Below are positions 55,566-64,000 of a stretch of DNA of 64,000 bases, in pieces. The translations under genes were made by a program, and so were the position numbers. The DNA is taken from NCBI GenBank assembly GCA_002391565.1, contig DGFH01000301.1, positions 1,691 to 65,690 of the forward strand, written 5' to 3'. The notes beneath the pieces are model-generated. The model saw only the letters and a program-made list of their open reading frames with translations. It was not told the origin of the DNA and did no database searches. The stretch's first letter is position 1. Every line of letters starts with the position of its first letter. This DNA comes from Anaerolineales bacterium UBA3905 (GTDB taxonomy: Bacteria > Chloroflexota > Anaerolineae > Caldilineales > Caldilineaceae).

Positions 55566-57071
55566 CTATGCAGCGTCGCGCTGGCGAACGGCGGCCAGGG
55601 TCGGCTCCGGCGCCCAGGGCAAATCGGCAGCGCGACGATCGCGGAACTCCTGGAGAAAGTGCACAAAGGCGTAAACATCGGCAAAGTTCGACGCCACCCC
55701 CAACGAGACGCGGAGCGTGCTTGGCGTTTTGCCGGTGGCGACATGCAGTAGATCGTAAAATTCGTAGAAAGAGGAAGGCGGGGCGTCGGTGAAGTAACAG
55801 GCCATCTCTGCGCGCGTCAGGCTGTGCGCCACCTCTCCGTCGCCGGGATTGCAAAAACAGCCTGTGCGCAGTGAGATCAACCGCGCCGCCGCCGCCGCCT
55901 CCACGCGGCGAAAGTCGAAATCTTCCCCTGTTGGGTCGCGCAGCGTAAATGCAATCGTCCCGCCACGCGCATCGGTGTGCGTCGGGCCGAAGATATGGAC
56001 AAGCGGCGCGCCGTTGCTGTGCGCCAACGCCGTCATCTGCTCCAGCAGCCAGCCGGTCAAGGCCATGACGCGCGCATGAATGGCGTCGATGCCGATGGTC
56101 TCGATGTGCCGCAGACCGATCTCTACGGCCGGCAGATTGAGATAATTGACCGTGCCATCCTCGAAACCCGCAGCGCCGGGAATCAGAGCATGCCAGCCTT
56201 CACCCTGCACCGATGTGATCGTGATCGTACCGCCGGCAAACCAGGGGCGGCGGAGTTTAGCAAGGGCGTGGCGGCGCGCCAGCAGCGCCCCAACCCCGGT
56301 CGGATAGCCAAAAATCTTATAGAAAGAGAGCGGCACGAAATCGGGCTTGACCTGACGCAGATCAAGGCGGTTGGTCGGTGTAAAGGCGGCGCCGTCAAGC
56401 AGCACATCCCACCCGCGCACCTGCGCCGCCTCCACCCAATCCAACGGATGCTGCACGCCGCTGAAGTTGGATTGCGCCGGGAAGGCAAAGAGGTTAGGAC
56501 GCGCCGGGTCAGCCAGCGCCAAGACATCCAGCACGCGCGCAGTGGGGACGCGCAGATCGGGCAGGCTAACGGGGATGTAGTGAACACCAGCGCCACGTGC
56601 ACGCGCGAACTCGCGGATGCCGTTGACCGAATTGTGGTTGTCATAGAGCAGGGCATAGCGACCGCCCGGCGTAAAAGGATAAGACTCACCCACCAGCTTG
56701 AGCGCGCCACTGGCGTTGGGCGTAAAGATCACTGTGTACTCATCAGGATCGGCGTTGAAAAAGTGCAACACATGCTCACGCGCCTGTTCGACCAGGTGCG
56801 TCATCGCCAGCGAAGTGGGGTTCTGTGAATGAGGGTTGCCAAAGACATTGTTCGCCAATAATTCGTGGTGCTTGCGCAATTGCGACTCGGCGTAGAGGCT
56901 GCCACCGGTGTAGTCCAGATAGATGTGGCCGGTGCGATCCAGCCGCGCATAGTCGGTGGCGCGTAGGGCGTCGAGGTGAGCATGTGCGGCGTAATCGGGA
57001 TAACGTCGCGTGAAATCCGTCAGCGCCACCGTATAATCAGCAGGCAACACGCGCACAGTGGGCTGTATCAT
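55566..57071 (-). CDS. Class V aminotransferase, molybdenum-cofactor-sulfurase-like
   Basis: PLP enzyme of 501 residues resembling the cysteine-desulfurase half of Moco sulfurases. Blocks: HIYLDYTGGSLYAESQLRKH, NPHSQNPTSLAMTHLVEQ, VIFTPNASGALKLVGESYPF, PLSFYKIFGYPTGVGALLAR (PLP lysine), GFEDGTVNYLNLPAVEIGLR and the catalytic-Cys loop LRTGCFCNPGDGEVA. The C-terminal MOSC domain of full Moco sulfurases (ABA3, HMCS) is absent, and no molybdoenzyme or MOSC gene is adjacent. Persulfide donation to an unknown acceptor is likely. An upstream TAGAAT at about 57117 could be its -10. Confidence 0.88.
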   Translation of the reverse strand: MIQPTVRVLPADYTVALTDFTRRYPDYAAHAHLDALRATDYARLDRTGHIYLDYTGGSLYAESQLRKHHELLANNVFGNPHSQNPTSLAMTHLVEQAREHVLHFFNADPDEYTVIFTPNASGALKLVGESYPFTPGGRYALLYDNHNSVNGIREFARARGAGVHYIPVSLPDLRVPTARVLDVLALADPARPNLFAFPAQSNFSGVQHPLDWVEAAQVRGWDVLLDGAAFTPTNRLDLRQVKPDFVPLSFYKIFGYPTGVGALLARRHALAKLRRPWFAGGTITITSVQGEGWHALIPGAAGFEDGTVNYLNLPAVEIGLRHIETIGIDAIHARVMALTGWLLEQMTALAHSNGAPLVHIFGPTHTDARGGTIAFTLRDPTGEDFDFRRVEAAAAARLISLRTGCFCNPGDGEVAHSLTRAEMACYFTDAPPSSFYEFYDLLHVATGKTPSTLRVSLGVASNFADVYAFVHFLQEFRDRRAADLPWAPEPTLAAVRQRDAA

Positions 57072-57277
57072 GAAATGCCTCCTTGCACAAAGTGGGATGG
57101 AATGATTGCCCTGATTCTAACATGGAAGCACTTGCAAGTAACCTTGACGGGCGTCGTTGCATCAAAATATCGGCGCCTATTTTGATGCGACAGGCGTCAC
57201 ATCATAGTGGCAGCGATGCGGTATAATCGAGTCACTGCCCGGTCTCAGCTCAGCGACAAGGCAGAGGAGCGCTACGT

Positions 57278-57856
57278 ATGAAACGAATAGGTGTGTTGGT
57301 GCTGCTACTCTTGACGTTAGCAGCTTGTGGTGGTCAAAGCAACAGTAGTCTGCCGGCGGGCGCCAAACGCGTGGGGCTGGATGAGTTTCCCACCACCATT
57401 GGGCGCGGCTTTCCCCAGGCTGTGCTCGAAGAGGCAGGACCGCCTCAACTGCTCAAGCTCGGTCAAACGCCGCCCAACTTTACGCTGCTGCTGCCCGATG
57501 GTCGCCACGCATCGCTGGCCGACTTCAAAGGGCGCCCGGTGTTGATCAATTTCTGGGCAACCTGGTGCCCGCCCTGTCGCGCCGAGATGCCGGAATTGCT
57601 GCAGGCGGCGCGCGATTATCCTGATCTGGTGTTGTTGGCCGTCAACGCCAATGAGTCAGCGGACGTAGTCAGCCAGTTCGCCGAACAGTTTCGCATGAAT
57701 GTACCCGTAGTGATTGACCAGGAGGGAGCGATCAGCAATCGCTACAACGTGAACGGGCTGCCAACCAGCATCTTCATTCATCCGGATGGGACGATCATCG
57801 ATGTACGCCCCGGCGCCATCAACCGGGCGGTGATCGACGCTGTATTGGGGCGCTAA
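57278..57856 (+). CDS. TlpA/ResA-family thiol-disulfide lipoprotein
   Basis: Exported thioredoxin-fold protein of 192 residues (GAGGAG upstream; TATAAT at 57222). The signal ends in a lipobox, LTLAAC, with Cys17 as lipid site. A short linker precedes the thioredoxin domain (~65-190): NFTLLLPDGRHASLADFKGR, LINFWATWCPPCRAEMPELL with the redox pair WCPPC, and the cis-Pro loop NGLPTSIFIHPDGTI. It may keep haem-binding cysteines of exported cytochromes reduced. The two downstream genes follow within 42 and 34 bases, so probably one operon. Confidence 0.93.
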   Translation: MKRIGVLVLLLLTLAACGGQSNSSLPAGAKRVGLDEFPTTIGRGFPQAVLEEAGPPQLLKLGQTPPNFTLLLPDGRHASLADFKGRPVLINFWATWCPPCRAEMPELLQAARDYPDLVLLAVNANESADVVSQFAEQFRMNVPVVIDQEGAISNRYNVNGLPTSIFIHPDGTIIDVRPGAINRAVIDAVLGR

Positions 57857-57898
57857 GCAAGTAGGCGTCAGGTAAGTGGGGCGTCAGAGTGGAGCGAC

Positions 57899-58456
57899 AT
57901 GGCTGATAAAAGCACCCAGGCCGCGCGGCTTGCCGCTGAGGTGACGCACACTCCTCCCCAATCCGCAGTCCAGGGTCGCGCTGTCAGCGTCGTAACACGC
58001 TATCGACTCCAGCCGGACGATCTCCCCAACGGGCAGTGGGAAGGGCGCATCCACAGCGTCAACACCCAGGGCGTCGAAGCTCTGACGCCGCTTATCTTCA
58101 TTGAAGGGTTGACAAAACCACTGGTATTGAGCGCCGACGACATACAAACCTTGTTACGCATGACGGACAGCCCCTTTGCCAGCGATTGGATTGGCTGCAA
58201 GGTGGTGGTGCGCGCCGTGCGCGTCGACGGACAACGGGTGCTGCGGCTCTATGCGCCGGGCATGGCCGGCCCACCGGTGGACATGCCGGTTGCGCCCCGT
58301 CGCCGCCACCCTAGACGCCTCTGGCTGACCCTGAGTTTGTTGCTGGCGCTGATTGCGTTGAGCGTCTGGCTCGTGTATGCTGTGGAACAGCGCACACTGC
58401 TCTGGACGTTCCTGCAGCAGGCGGTGACGACGCCAGGTGTGACGCCGACGCCGTAA
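57899..58456 (+). CDS. Uncharacterised C-tail-anchored membrane protein
   Basis: Protein of 185 residues. The first ~120 are soluble (VTRYRLQPDDLPNGQWEGRI, PLIFIEGLTKPLVLSADDIQ, TLLRMTDSPFASDWIGCKVV) and match nothing I recognise. A basic stretch (RRRHPRRL) precedes one membrane helix at ~143-163 (LTLSLLLALIALSVWLVYAV), and a short Thr/Pro tail follows. This gives a cytoplasmic domain by the positive-inside rule. It lies between the TlpA-like and CBM9-like genes, which suggests a shared envelope function. Confidence 0.7.
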   Translation: MADKSTQAARLAAEVTHTPPQSAVQGRAVSVVTRYRLQPDDLPNGQWEGRIHSVNTQGVEALTPLIFIEGLTKPLVLSADDIQTLLRMTDSPFASDWIGCKVVVRAVRVDGQRVLRLYAPGMAGPPVDMPVAPRRRHPRRLWLTLSLLLALIALSVWLVYAVEQRTLLWTFLQQAVTTPGVTPTP

Positions 58457-58490
58457 TTGCAGCCTGCAAGTTGGGCAAAGGTAATAGACT

Positions 58491-60074
58491 GTGGCAAATC
58501 CTGACGACTACGAGATCATTCCTGATGCCACTGGACAAGGCGCGCCGCCGTCGCGTCCACGCTGGTGGTTGTGGCTGGCCGGCGCCGGCCTTCTCTTCGT
58601 CTTCGCCTTTGCGGTTGGCGTCGGCTGGACAACCCTGGCCGATCGGCTGGGCGGCGCTGCTACAGAAGCGCCGATTGCCGCAGTCACCTCGCAACCTGTC
58701 GCCACCTTCACACCCACCAGCACAGCGGCGCCGGAAGCCGCTGCGACAGCAGACGGCGTTAGCGCCGCCACACCCGCCATCACGCCGCCAGCGACAGCGA
58801 CGCCACTGCCCACGCCGACAGCGCCGCCCCCGACGCGCGTCTGCACCGTGCCGCTCGACCCACAATTTGCTGCCAGTTTCGATCCGGGCGCCCTGGGCTG
58901 CCCGGTGGCGCCCACCAGTATCGTCTGGGCCGCCTACGAAAGCTTCGAACGCGGCGCCATGTTGTGGCGCAGTGACACCAATCTCTCCTACATTCTCTTT
59001 GGCGACGGTAGTTGGACGCCATCGAACGAGACCTGGAATGGACAGGAGCCCCCGTGGCGCGGAGAGCCGCCGCCCGGGCTCTATCGCCCGGAGCGCGGCT
59101 TCGGTTACATTTGGGGCGTGCGCGACGATGTCTTCACACGTCTGGGTTGGGCGACCATGCCGGAAAAGGGCTTCTGCGCCGCTGTACAGAACTTCGAGCA
59201 GGGCTTTGCGCTTGCCAGCGTCCCGGCGCCCAGTTGCACCGCCGAAAATCTCTATAACCAGGCGACCGACGCCAGCTGGCGTCCATTGTGGTTGACCTTT
59301 ATCAACGATGGGCGCTGGCGCAGCGGCCCATTGGCAGGCGCGCCGGGTGGCGTCACGACGCCGCCCACAGCCACCAGTCTCCCGGTTCCGCCAACCGCAA
59401 CCGCAGTCAGCAGCGCTGCCGATATGCGGCCCGCAGCAAACGGCGTCTTCACCGCACGGCGCGGTCAGCCGATCACACTCGACGGGCGTTTCGAGGATTG
59501 GCCTGGCCCCTGGCTACCCGTCAGCGCCGTGATTCAGGGGCGCGAACAGTGGAATGGCGCCAGCGATCTTGGCGGCGTGATGCAGATGATGTGGACGCCG
59601 GAAGGGTTGTATCTTGCCGTACAGATCACCGACGATGTGTTGCGCGCAGGGCCGGATGGCAGCGACCAGTGGCAGGGTGACGGCGTAGAGTTGCAATTTG
59701 ACCGCCGCCTGATTGATGATTTCGCCGATACGCGCGCCAACGATGACGATACGCAGCTTGGGTTGGCGCCAGATGCTGCATTTCAATATGTGCGCGGCTA
59801 TCGCTGGCTGCCTTTGGCAGCGGAAAGTCGTTTCGACCCGCCTGGCGTGGTGACGACAGCGCCGGGTCAATACACCCTGGAAGTGCAGATACCCTGGCTC
59901 TATTTTGATCTGAATGGCGCTGACTTGCAGCCCGGTGCACGCTTTGGTTTCAACCTGAGCATCAACGACAACGACGGCGAAACCCCGGCGCAGCAGACCG
60001 TCCTCTCCGCCTCGCCAGCGCGCACCACTCACGACAACCCCACAGAATGGGGCACACTGGTGTTGGGAGAGTGA
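58491..60074 (+). CDS. Membrane-anchored protein with sensor-like and CBM9-like domains
   Basis: Protein of 527 residues from a GTG at 58491 (AAAGGTAAT upstream). One helix at ~27-50 (WWLWLAGAGLLFVFAFAVGV), then a Thr/Ala/Pro stalk (~55-115). Residues ~120-270 form a domain seen again in the kinase at 14912: LGCPVAPTSIVW, YESFERGAMLW, PPPGLYRPERGFGYIWGVRD, RLGWATMP, VQNFEQGFAL. After a second Pro/Thr linker, residues ~325-527 resemble a family 9 carbohydrate-binding module of xylanase/DOMON type: ITLDGRFEDWPGPWLP, LYLAVQITDDVLRAG, WQGDGVELQFDRRL, YTLEVQIPWLYFDL, ARFGFNLSINDNDGE. The whole outer part may bind cell-wall or extracellular glycan. Confidence 0.75.
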   Translation: MANPDDYEIIPDATGQGAPPSRPRWWLWLAGAGLLFVFAFAVGVGWTTLADRLGGAATEAPIAAVTSQPVATFTPTSTAAPEAAATADGVSAATPAITPPATATPLPTPTAPPPTRVCTVPLDPQFAASFDPGALGCPVAPTSIVWAAYESFERGAMLWRSDTNLSYILFGDGSWTPSNETWNGQEPPWRGEPPPGLYRPERGFGYIWGVRDDVFTRLGWATMPEKGFCAAVQNFEQGFALASVPAPSCTAENLYNQATDASWRPLWLTFINDGRWRSGPLAGAPGGVTTPPTATSLPVPPTATAVSSAADMRPAANGVFTARRGQPITLDGRFEDWPGPWLPVSAVIQGREQWNGASDLGGVMQMMWTPEGLYLAVQITDDVLRAGPDGSDQWQGDGVELQFDRRLIDDFADTRANDDDTQLGLAPDAAFQYVRGYRWLPLAAESRFDPPGVVTTAPGQYTLEVQIPWLYFDLNGADLQPGARFGFNLSINDNDGETPAQQTVLSASPARTTHDNPTEWGTLVLGE

Positions 60075-60110
60075 TGCGCGGCTTTTCCGGTCACCCACAG
60101 GGGTAATTCC

Positions 60111-60139
60111 TTGTCAACCGGCCTCACTACAGCTATAAT
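60111..60139 (+). promoter_or_regulatory. Promoter of the hybrid histidine kinase gene
   Basis: TTGTCA (60111-60116) and TATAAT (60134-60139) are exactly 17 bases apart, giving a start near 60146 and a leader of about 100 bases before the kinase ATG. Confidence 0.78.
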
Positions 60140-60177
60140 TTAGTCGTAAACCCTGTTTCTCAGCTGCCGCATCTATT

Positions 60178-60204
60178 CGTCAGGTAGAGTCATCGCACCT
60201 GACG
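60178..60204 (+). promoter_or_regulatory. Leader dyad upstream of the hybrid histidine kinase gene
   Basis: CGTCAGGT (60178-60185) and ACCTGACG (60197-60204) are perfect inverted copies around 11 bases, about 30 bases downstream of the predicted transcription start and 45 before the ATG. It may be a repressor site acting as a roadblock or an mRNA hairpin; no T-run follows. Confidence 0.45.
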
Positions 60205-60249
60205 ATTGGTTGCGGCTTCTTCTTATTATACTGATCACGGGAGCTGGCA

Positions 60250-63216
60250 ATGGGCACACAAGACCTGGTGCAACCGCAGCCACCACAACGACTGGCGGCG
60301 CCTTCAGAGGACGCCCCACAACGCCCCGCGCAGCCAGAGGATTTGCTCGAACAAGCCATGCAGATGGCGCGCGTCGGCGCCTGGGTATTGGACGTGACCA
60401 ACCAGGCGCTCTACTGGTCGGCTGTGACGCGTGAAATTCACGAAGCCCCTCCAGACTTTACGCCTGACCTGACGAATGCGATCAACTTCTACAAAGCCGG
60501 TGCATCGCGCGAGACAATCACCCGTTGCGTTGCCCAGGCCATCGAACAGGGTAAACCCTTCGACGTGACAGCAGAATTGGTCACGCTGCATGGGCAAGTG
60601 CGATGGGTGCGCGCCATTGGCAGGGCAGAACGTCATGATGGACGCTGCATTCGGATCTTCGGCACGATTCAAGACATCCACGCCCAGAAACTGGCGGAGG
60701 ATGCCCGGCGCGAAAGCGAGGATCGCTTCCGTCAGATCGCCGAAAATGTGGGCGAGGTCTTCTGGCTGCGCAATGTCGAAAACAACAAGATGCTCTACAT
60801 CAACCCCGCTTATGAGCAAGTCTGGGGGCGTAGCTGTGAAAGCCTCTATGCTGACCCTCAATCGTTCCTGGACGCCGTTCACGAGGCCGATCGTCCGGCG
60901 GTCATGAAAGCCTATGCGACCTACGCTGCGGGGGGCAACTTCGACATGGAGTATCGCATTGTGCGACCAGATGGCGAAGTGCGTTGGGTGCATGCCAAAT
61001 CATTCCCTGTACGGGACGAAGCCGGCGCAGTCATTCGGCACGCCGGCACCGCTGTTGACATCACTGAACGCAAGCACATCGAAGAGCAGTTGTTGCAACA
61101 GACGCGGTTGCAGGAGATGCTGATGGAGATCTCGTCCACCTACATCAGCATGCCGCTAGATCAGGTGGATCGCGCCATCGAAGCCTCGCTGGGTGAGTTG
61201 GGCGAGTTTGTCGGCGCCGACCGCGTCTATCTGTTCGACTATGATTTTGAGCGGCAAATCTGTAGCAACACGCACGAATGGTGCGTCGATGGCATCACGC
61301 CGCAAATCGACCAGCTACAGCAGGTGCCGTTGAACCTGGTGCCCGACTGGGTCGCCACCCACATGCGTGGGGAAACGATGTACGTGCCCGATGTCTTTGC
61401 ACTGCCGCCCGAAAGCGGCATTCGTCAGGTTTTAGAGCCGCAGGAGATCAAAAGCCTGATCGCCGTCCCCCTGATGGATGGGACGCGTTGTCTGGGCTTT
61501 GTCGGCTTCGATTCCGTCCGACGCCATTACAACTACACAGCGGCTGAACAGCGTTTGCTGACCGTCTTTGCGCAGATGCTGGTGAATGTCCGCAAACGCC
61601 GTGAGATCGAACAGGCGTTGCAAGCTGCGACCGCCCAGGCGCAGGCGGCCAGCAAAGCCAAGTCGGAATTTCTGGCAAATATGAGTCACGAGATCCGCAC
61701 GCCGCTCAACGGCGTGATCGGCTTCACCGAGTTGCTGCTGAAAACGCCGCTGACGTCGGTGCAACAGCAATATGCCCAACACGCCAATACGTCAGGTCAG
61801 GCATTGCTCGGCATCATCAACGACATCCTCGACTTCTCGAAGATCGAAGCCGGCAAGCTGGAACTGGAAATTATCCAGGCGGACCTGGTCGAACTCATGG
61901 AACAAACCGCCGACATCATCAAGTATCACGCCGGCCAGAAACAGCTCGAATTGCTGCTCAGCATTGCGCCGGACATGCCGCGCCTGGCCAAAGTCGATCC
62001 GGTGCGTTTGAAGCAGATTCTGATCAACCTGCTCAGCAACGCCGTCAAATTTACCGAACAAGGCGAAGTCGAGCTGAAGGTGGAGTTCACACCACTCGAC
62101 CAGACGCATGGGCGCTACACCTTCACCGTACGCGACACTGGCATTGGCATTGCGCCTGAGCAGCGACGACGCCTCTTCCAGGCGTTTACGCAGGCGGATA
62201 CTTCCACCACGCGTCGCTTCGGCGGCACTGGACTGGGGCTGACCATCTCCAACTTGCTGGCGCAAAAGATGGGCAGCCAAATCGAGGTGCACAGCGAACC
62301 GGGCAAAGGCTCGATCTTCTATTTCGCCATCGAGACCACCTATATACACACCGGCGATGCGTTGCCCAGGCTCCCCATCCAACGCGTGCTGGTCGTTGAT
62401 GATAACGACAACAATCGGCTGATCCTGGAGCACAACTTTGCTTACTGGGGCATCGAGTATGTCGGTTGCGACAGCGGCGCAGCTGCGTTGGCGTTGTTAA
62501 CCAACACGCCGCCCTACGACGTGCTCATCATCGACTACCACATGCCCGAGATGGATGGACTGGAAACGATCCGGCTGATCCGCGAACAGTTGCGCCTGTC
62601 TCCTGCACAGATGCCGATCATCCTGTTGCACAGTTCATCCGACGATCCAGGGCTAAGCGAGGAATGCAAGAAACTTGGCATCCGCTTCAACCTGACCAAA
62701 CCGGTCAAGGCCAGAGAACTCTATCGGTTCCTGTGCAACCTTCACGACAGTGACCACCAACCCAATGCGCCGGCGTCGCCATCGCAAGAGACAGTCGCAC
62801 CGACGGACGCGGAACAGCCAGTCACGATCCTGGTGGCGGAAGATGTCGCCACCAACATGATGTTGATCAAGATTTTGCTGAAAAAGATCATCCCTGGCGT
62901 TGAAATCCTGGAGGCGCACAACGGTCTGGAGGCGGTGGAGGCAACGCGCACGCATCCCATCGACCTGATCCTGATGGATGTGCAAATGCCGGAACTCGAC
63001 GGACTGGCCGCCACCCAATTGATTCGCCAGGCGGAACAAGGCGCACGGCGCGTCCCCATCATTGCCTTGACAGCGGGGGCGTTGCATGAGGAGCGCGAAC
63101 GCTGTCTTGCCAGCGGCATGGATGACTTCCTGACCAAGCCGGTGCAGCCAGCGGCGTTAGCCGAGATGAAGAAAAAATATCTCTCAGACGGCGCTATGTT
63201 ACAGCGGGCGCCGTAA
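60250..63216 (+). CDS. Hybrid sensor histidine kinase (PAS-PAS-GAF-HisKA-HATPase-REC-REC)
   Basis: Signal-transducing kinase of 988 residues with no membrane helix, so cytoplasmic. Order: PAS at ~35-150 ([20 protein letters not shown]), PAS at ~160-280 ([20 protein letters not shown]), GAF at ~300-455 ([20 protein letters not shown]), HisKA with His480 in [20 protein letters not shown], HATPase ([44 protein letters not shown]), REC1 with Asp762 in [12 protein letters not shown] and REC2 with Asp910 in [13 protein letters not shown]. Both receivers keep their acidic pockets. There is no HPt domain and no response regulator next door, so an unlinked HPt or regulator must complete the relay. The gene is convergent with threonine synthase with almost no gap. 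Confidence 0.95.
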   Translation: MGTQDLVQPQPPQRLAAPSEDAPQRPAQPEDLLEQAMQMARVGAWVLDVTNQALYWSAVTREIHEAPPDFTPDLTNAINFYKAGASRETITRCVAQAIEQGKPFDVTAELVTLHGQVRWVRAIGRAERHDGRCIRIFGTIQDIHAQKLAEDARRESEDRFRQIAENVGEVFWLRNVENNKMLYINPAYEQVWGRSCESLYADPQSFLDAVHEADRPAVMKAYATYAAGGNFDMEYRIVRPDGEVRWVHAKSFPVRDEAGAVIRHAGTAVDITERKHIEEQLLQQTRLQEMLMEISSTYISMPLDQVDRAIEASLGELGEFVGADRVYLFDYDFERQICSNTHEWCVDGITPQIDQLQQVPLNLVPDWVATHMRGETMYVPDVFALPPESGIRQVLEPQEIKSLIAVPLMDGTRCLGFVGFDSVRRHYNYTAAEQRLLTVFAQMLVNVRKRREIEQALQAATAQAQAASKAKSEFLANMSHEIRTPLNGVIGFTELLLKTPLTSVQQQYAQHANTSGQALLGIINDILDFSKIEAGKLELEIIQADLVELMEQTADIIKYHAGQKQLELLLSIAPDMPRLAKVDPVRLKQILINLLSNAVKFTEQGEVELKVEFTPLDQTHGRYTFTVRDTGIGIAPEQRRRLFQAFTQADTSTTRRFGGTGLGLTISNLLAQKMGSQIEVHSEPGKGSIFYFAIETTYIHTGDALPRLPIQRVLVVDDNDNNRLILEHNFAYWGIEYVGCDSGAAALALLTNTPPYDVLIIDYHMPEMDGLETIRLIREQLRLSPAQMPIILLHSSSDDPGLSEECKKLGIRFNLTKPVKARELYRFLCNLHDSDHQPNAPASPSQETVAPTDAEQPVTILVAEDVATNMMLIKILLKKIIPGVEILEAHNGLEAVEATRTHPIDLILMDVQMPELDGLAATQLIRQAEQGARRVPIIALTAGALHEERERCLASGMDDFLTKPVQPAALAEMKKKYLSDGAMLQRAP

Positions 63217-63217
63217 A

Positions 63218-64000
63218 TCAGCTTGCTGCCTGCGGCAGCGCCGCACGCACAGCCGCCAATGTCGGCGCAATCTCGCGCACTTCGCCCGTCACCTCCATCG
63301 CGGCGCGCACATCTTTGAGGCCGCTGCCGGTGTTGATCACCACGATCGTTTCATCCGCCTTGATCAAACCGTCGCGCTGGGCTTGCAGCAAGCCCGCGTA
63401 GGCGGTGGCGCCTGCCGGTTCGGCAAAGACGCCGCCCAGTCGCGCCAGCGGCAGGATCGCCTGCAAAATGGCGGCGTCCTCCACCAGCACGTAGGCGCCG
63501 CCGGTGGCGCGCACCGCCGCCAGCGCCTTAACTGCATCGCGCGGCGCATCGACGCTGATGCTGTCGGCGCGCGTCGTGGCATGGACGGGCGCAGGCACGT
63601 CGACGCCGGCGCGCCAGGCATTGTACAAGGCGGGGCTGAGGGCGGACTGTACGCCGTAGATGCGCGGCATCCGCTCGATCCATCCCAGCGTCAACAGATC
63701 GCGAAAGCCCTTATGCACACCGCCAATAATGCAGCCGTCGCCCACCGAGACGAAGACAGCGTCGGGGGCCACTAGCCGGATCGGCTCCTGGAGTATGGCG
63801 CCGCTCTGTTCCGCCAGTTGTAATGCGATCTCATATGAGACTGTTTTCTTGCCTTCCGTCATGTAGGGGTTATAGCCGGTGCTGCGATTGTACCAGCCAA
63901 ACTCCAGGCAGGCCTCGGTGCACAAGTCGAACGCATCGTCATAGCTGCCATCAACCGCCAGCACTGTGCTGCCATAGACCAGAAGTTGCGCGATCTTGGC
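63218..64000 (-). CDS. thrC: Threonine synthase, 3' part
   Basis: PLP enzyme forming threonine from O-phosphohomoserine; only the last ~260 residues are in the window and the gene continues past base 64000. Visible blocks: AQLLVYGSTVLAVDGSYDDA, FGWYNRSTGYNPYMTEGKKT, VSYEIALQLAEQ, VFVSVGDGCIIGGVHKGFRD (phosphate-binding glycines), RMPRIYGVQSALSPALYNAW, GGVFAEPAGATAYAGLLQAQ and IVVINTGSGLKDVRAA. The lysine that carries PLP lies upstream, outside the window. The pattern is that of class II/ThrC with a normal C-terminus. Confidence 0.92.
   Translation of the reverse strand, partial: AKIAQLLVYGSTVLAVDGSYDDAFDLCTEACLEFGWYNRSTGYNPYMTEGKKTVSYEIALQLAEQSGAILQEPIRLVAPDAVFVSVGDGCIIGGVHKGFRDLLTLGWIERMPRIYGVQSALSPALYNAWRAGVDVPAPVHATTRADSISVDAPRDAVKALAAVRATGGAYVLVEDAAILQAILPLARLGGVFAEPAGATAYAGLLQAQRDGLIKADETIVVINTGSGLKDVRAAMEVTGEVREIAPTLAAVRAALPQAAS

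Noticed and set aside
57222..57227. TATAAT as a full promoter of the TlpA-like operon
   Set aside because: The -10 is perfect but no acceptable -35 hexamer is found 16-18 bases upstream, so I mention it in the gene entry only.

Overview
The window reads as a stretch of chromosome from a GC-rich, free-living bacterium. Most likely it belongs to the Chloroflexota (Caldilineae/Anaerolineae-like). The pointers are receptor-type Ser/Thr kinases with periplasmic sensor regions, very long DUF11/FG-GAP and glycine-rich surface proteins ending in a Y-L-P-x-x-x-R tail, a six-gene yggS-proC-yggT block, a UTP-glucose-1-phosphate uridylyltransferase of eukaryotic type, a HybA/HybB-like quinone module and GTG/TTG starts. 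This assignment is an inference from gene content; no rRNA is present. There is no sign of a prophage, CRISPR array, integrase or transposase.

Layout. 1-1139: start of a class A penicillin-binding protein that leaves the left edge. 1436-5000: a redox operon made of a 41-residue membrane peptide, a multihaem cytochrome c, a Tat-exported four-cluster ferredoxin, a ten-helix NrfD/HybB protein and a two-CW cysteine protein. 5032-9216: promoter, TPP riboswitch and terminator, then a thiamine ABC importer (thiB, thiP, ATPase). 9249-12797 (minus): yggS-proC-yggT, then a lipoprotein, a zincin-like peptidase and an SH3-type membrane protein. 12990-13956: a CPBP protease gene broken by one TAG, a strong hairpin, and tRNA-Asp with its own promoter. 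14069-20467: two tandem receptor kinases plus a dihydroorotate-dehydrogenase-like protein, divergent from an FHA/winged-helix regulator. 20739-27502: ECF sigma factor, two metallophosphoesterases, acyl-CoA dehydrogenase, cold-shock/DUF1294 protein and a gamma-glutamyltransferase homologue. 27650-33668: glycine-rich/Ig-repeat surface protein, UDP-glucose pyrophosphorylase and mannose-6-phosphate isomerase.

33818-44496 is the main catabolic locus: IlvD/Edd sugar-acid dehydratase, aldehyde dehydrogenase, acetolactate-synthase-like TPP enzyme, Gfo/Idh dehydrogenase, two sugar ABC permeases and a frameshifted solute-binding protein. It is transcribed leftwards from a recognisable promoter next to a divergent LacI-type regulator. 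Together they look like uptake and non-phosphorylative oxidation of an unknown sugar or polyol. 44670-64000: an ALDH7-type dehydrogenase, a 2089-residue surface protein, a MenE-like ligase, an FAD amine oxidase-like protein, a Moco-sulfurase-like PLP enzyme, a TlpA lipoprotein operon whose last protein shares a domain with one of the kinases, a large hybrid histidine kinase, and the end of threonine synthase.

The most notable observations are: (i) the redox operon with no catalytic subunit, bracketed by two L-R-x-G-V-P membrane peptides; (ii) the common C-terminal tail of the two giant exported proteins; (iii) a shared sensor-like domain in a kinase and a secreted protein; (iv) a 66-bp dispersed repeat present as an inverted pair with a flipped hairpin loop; and (v) two single-base lesions (a nonsense codon and a frameshift) in otherwise intact genes.
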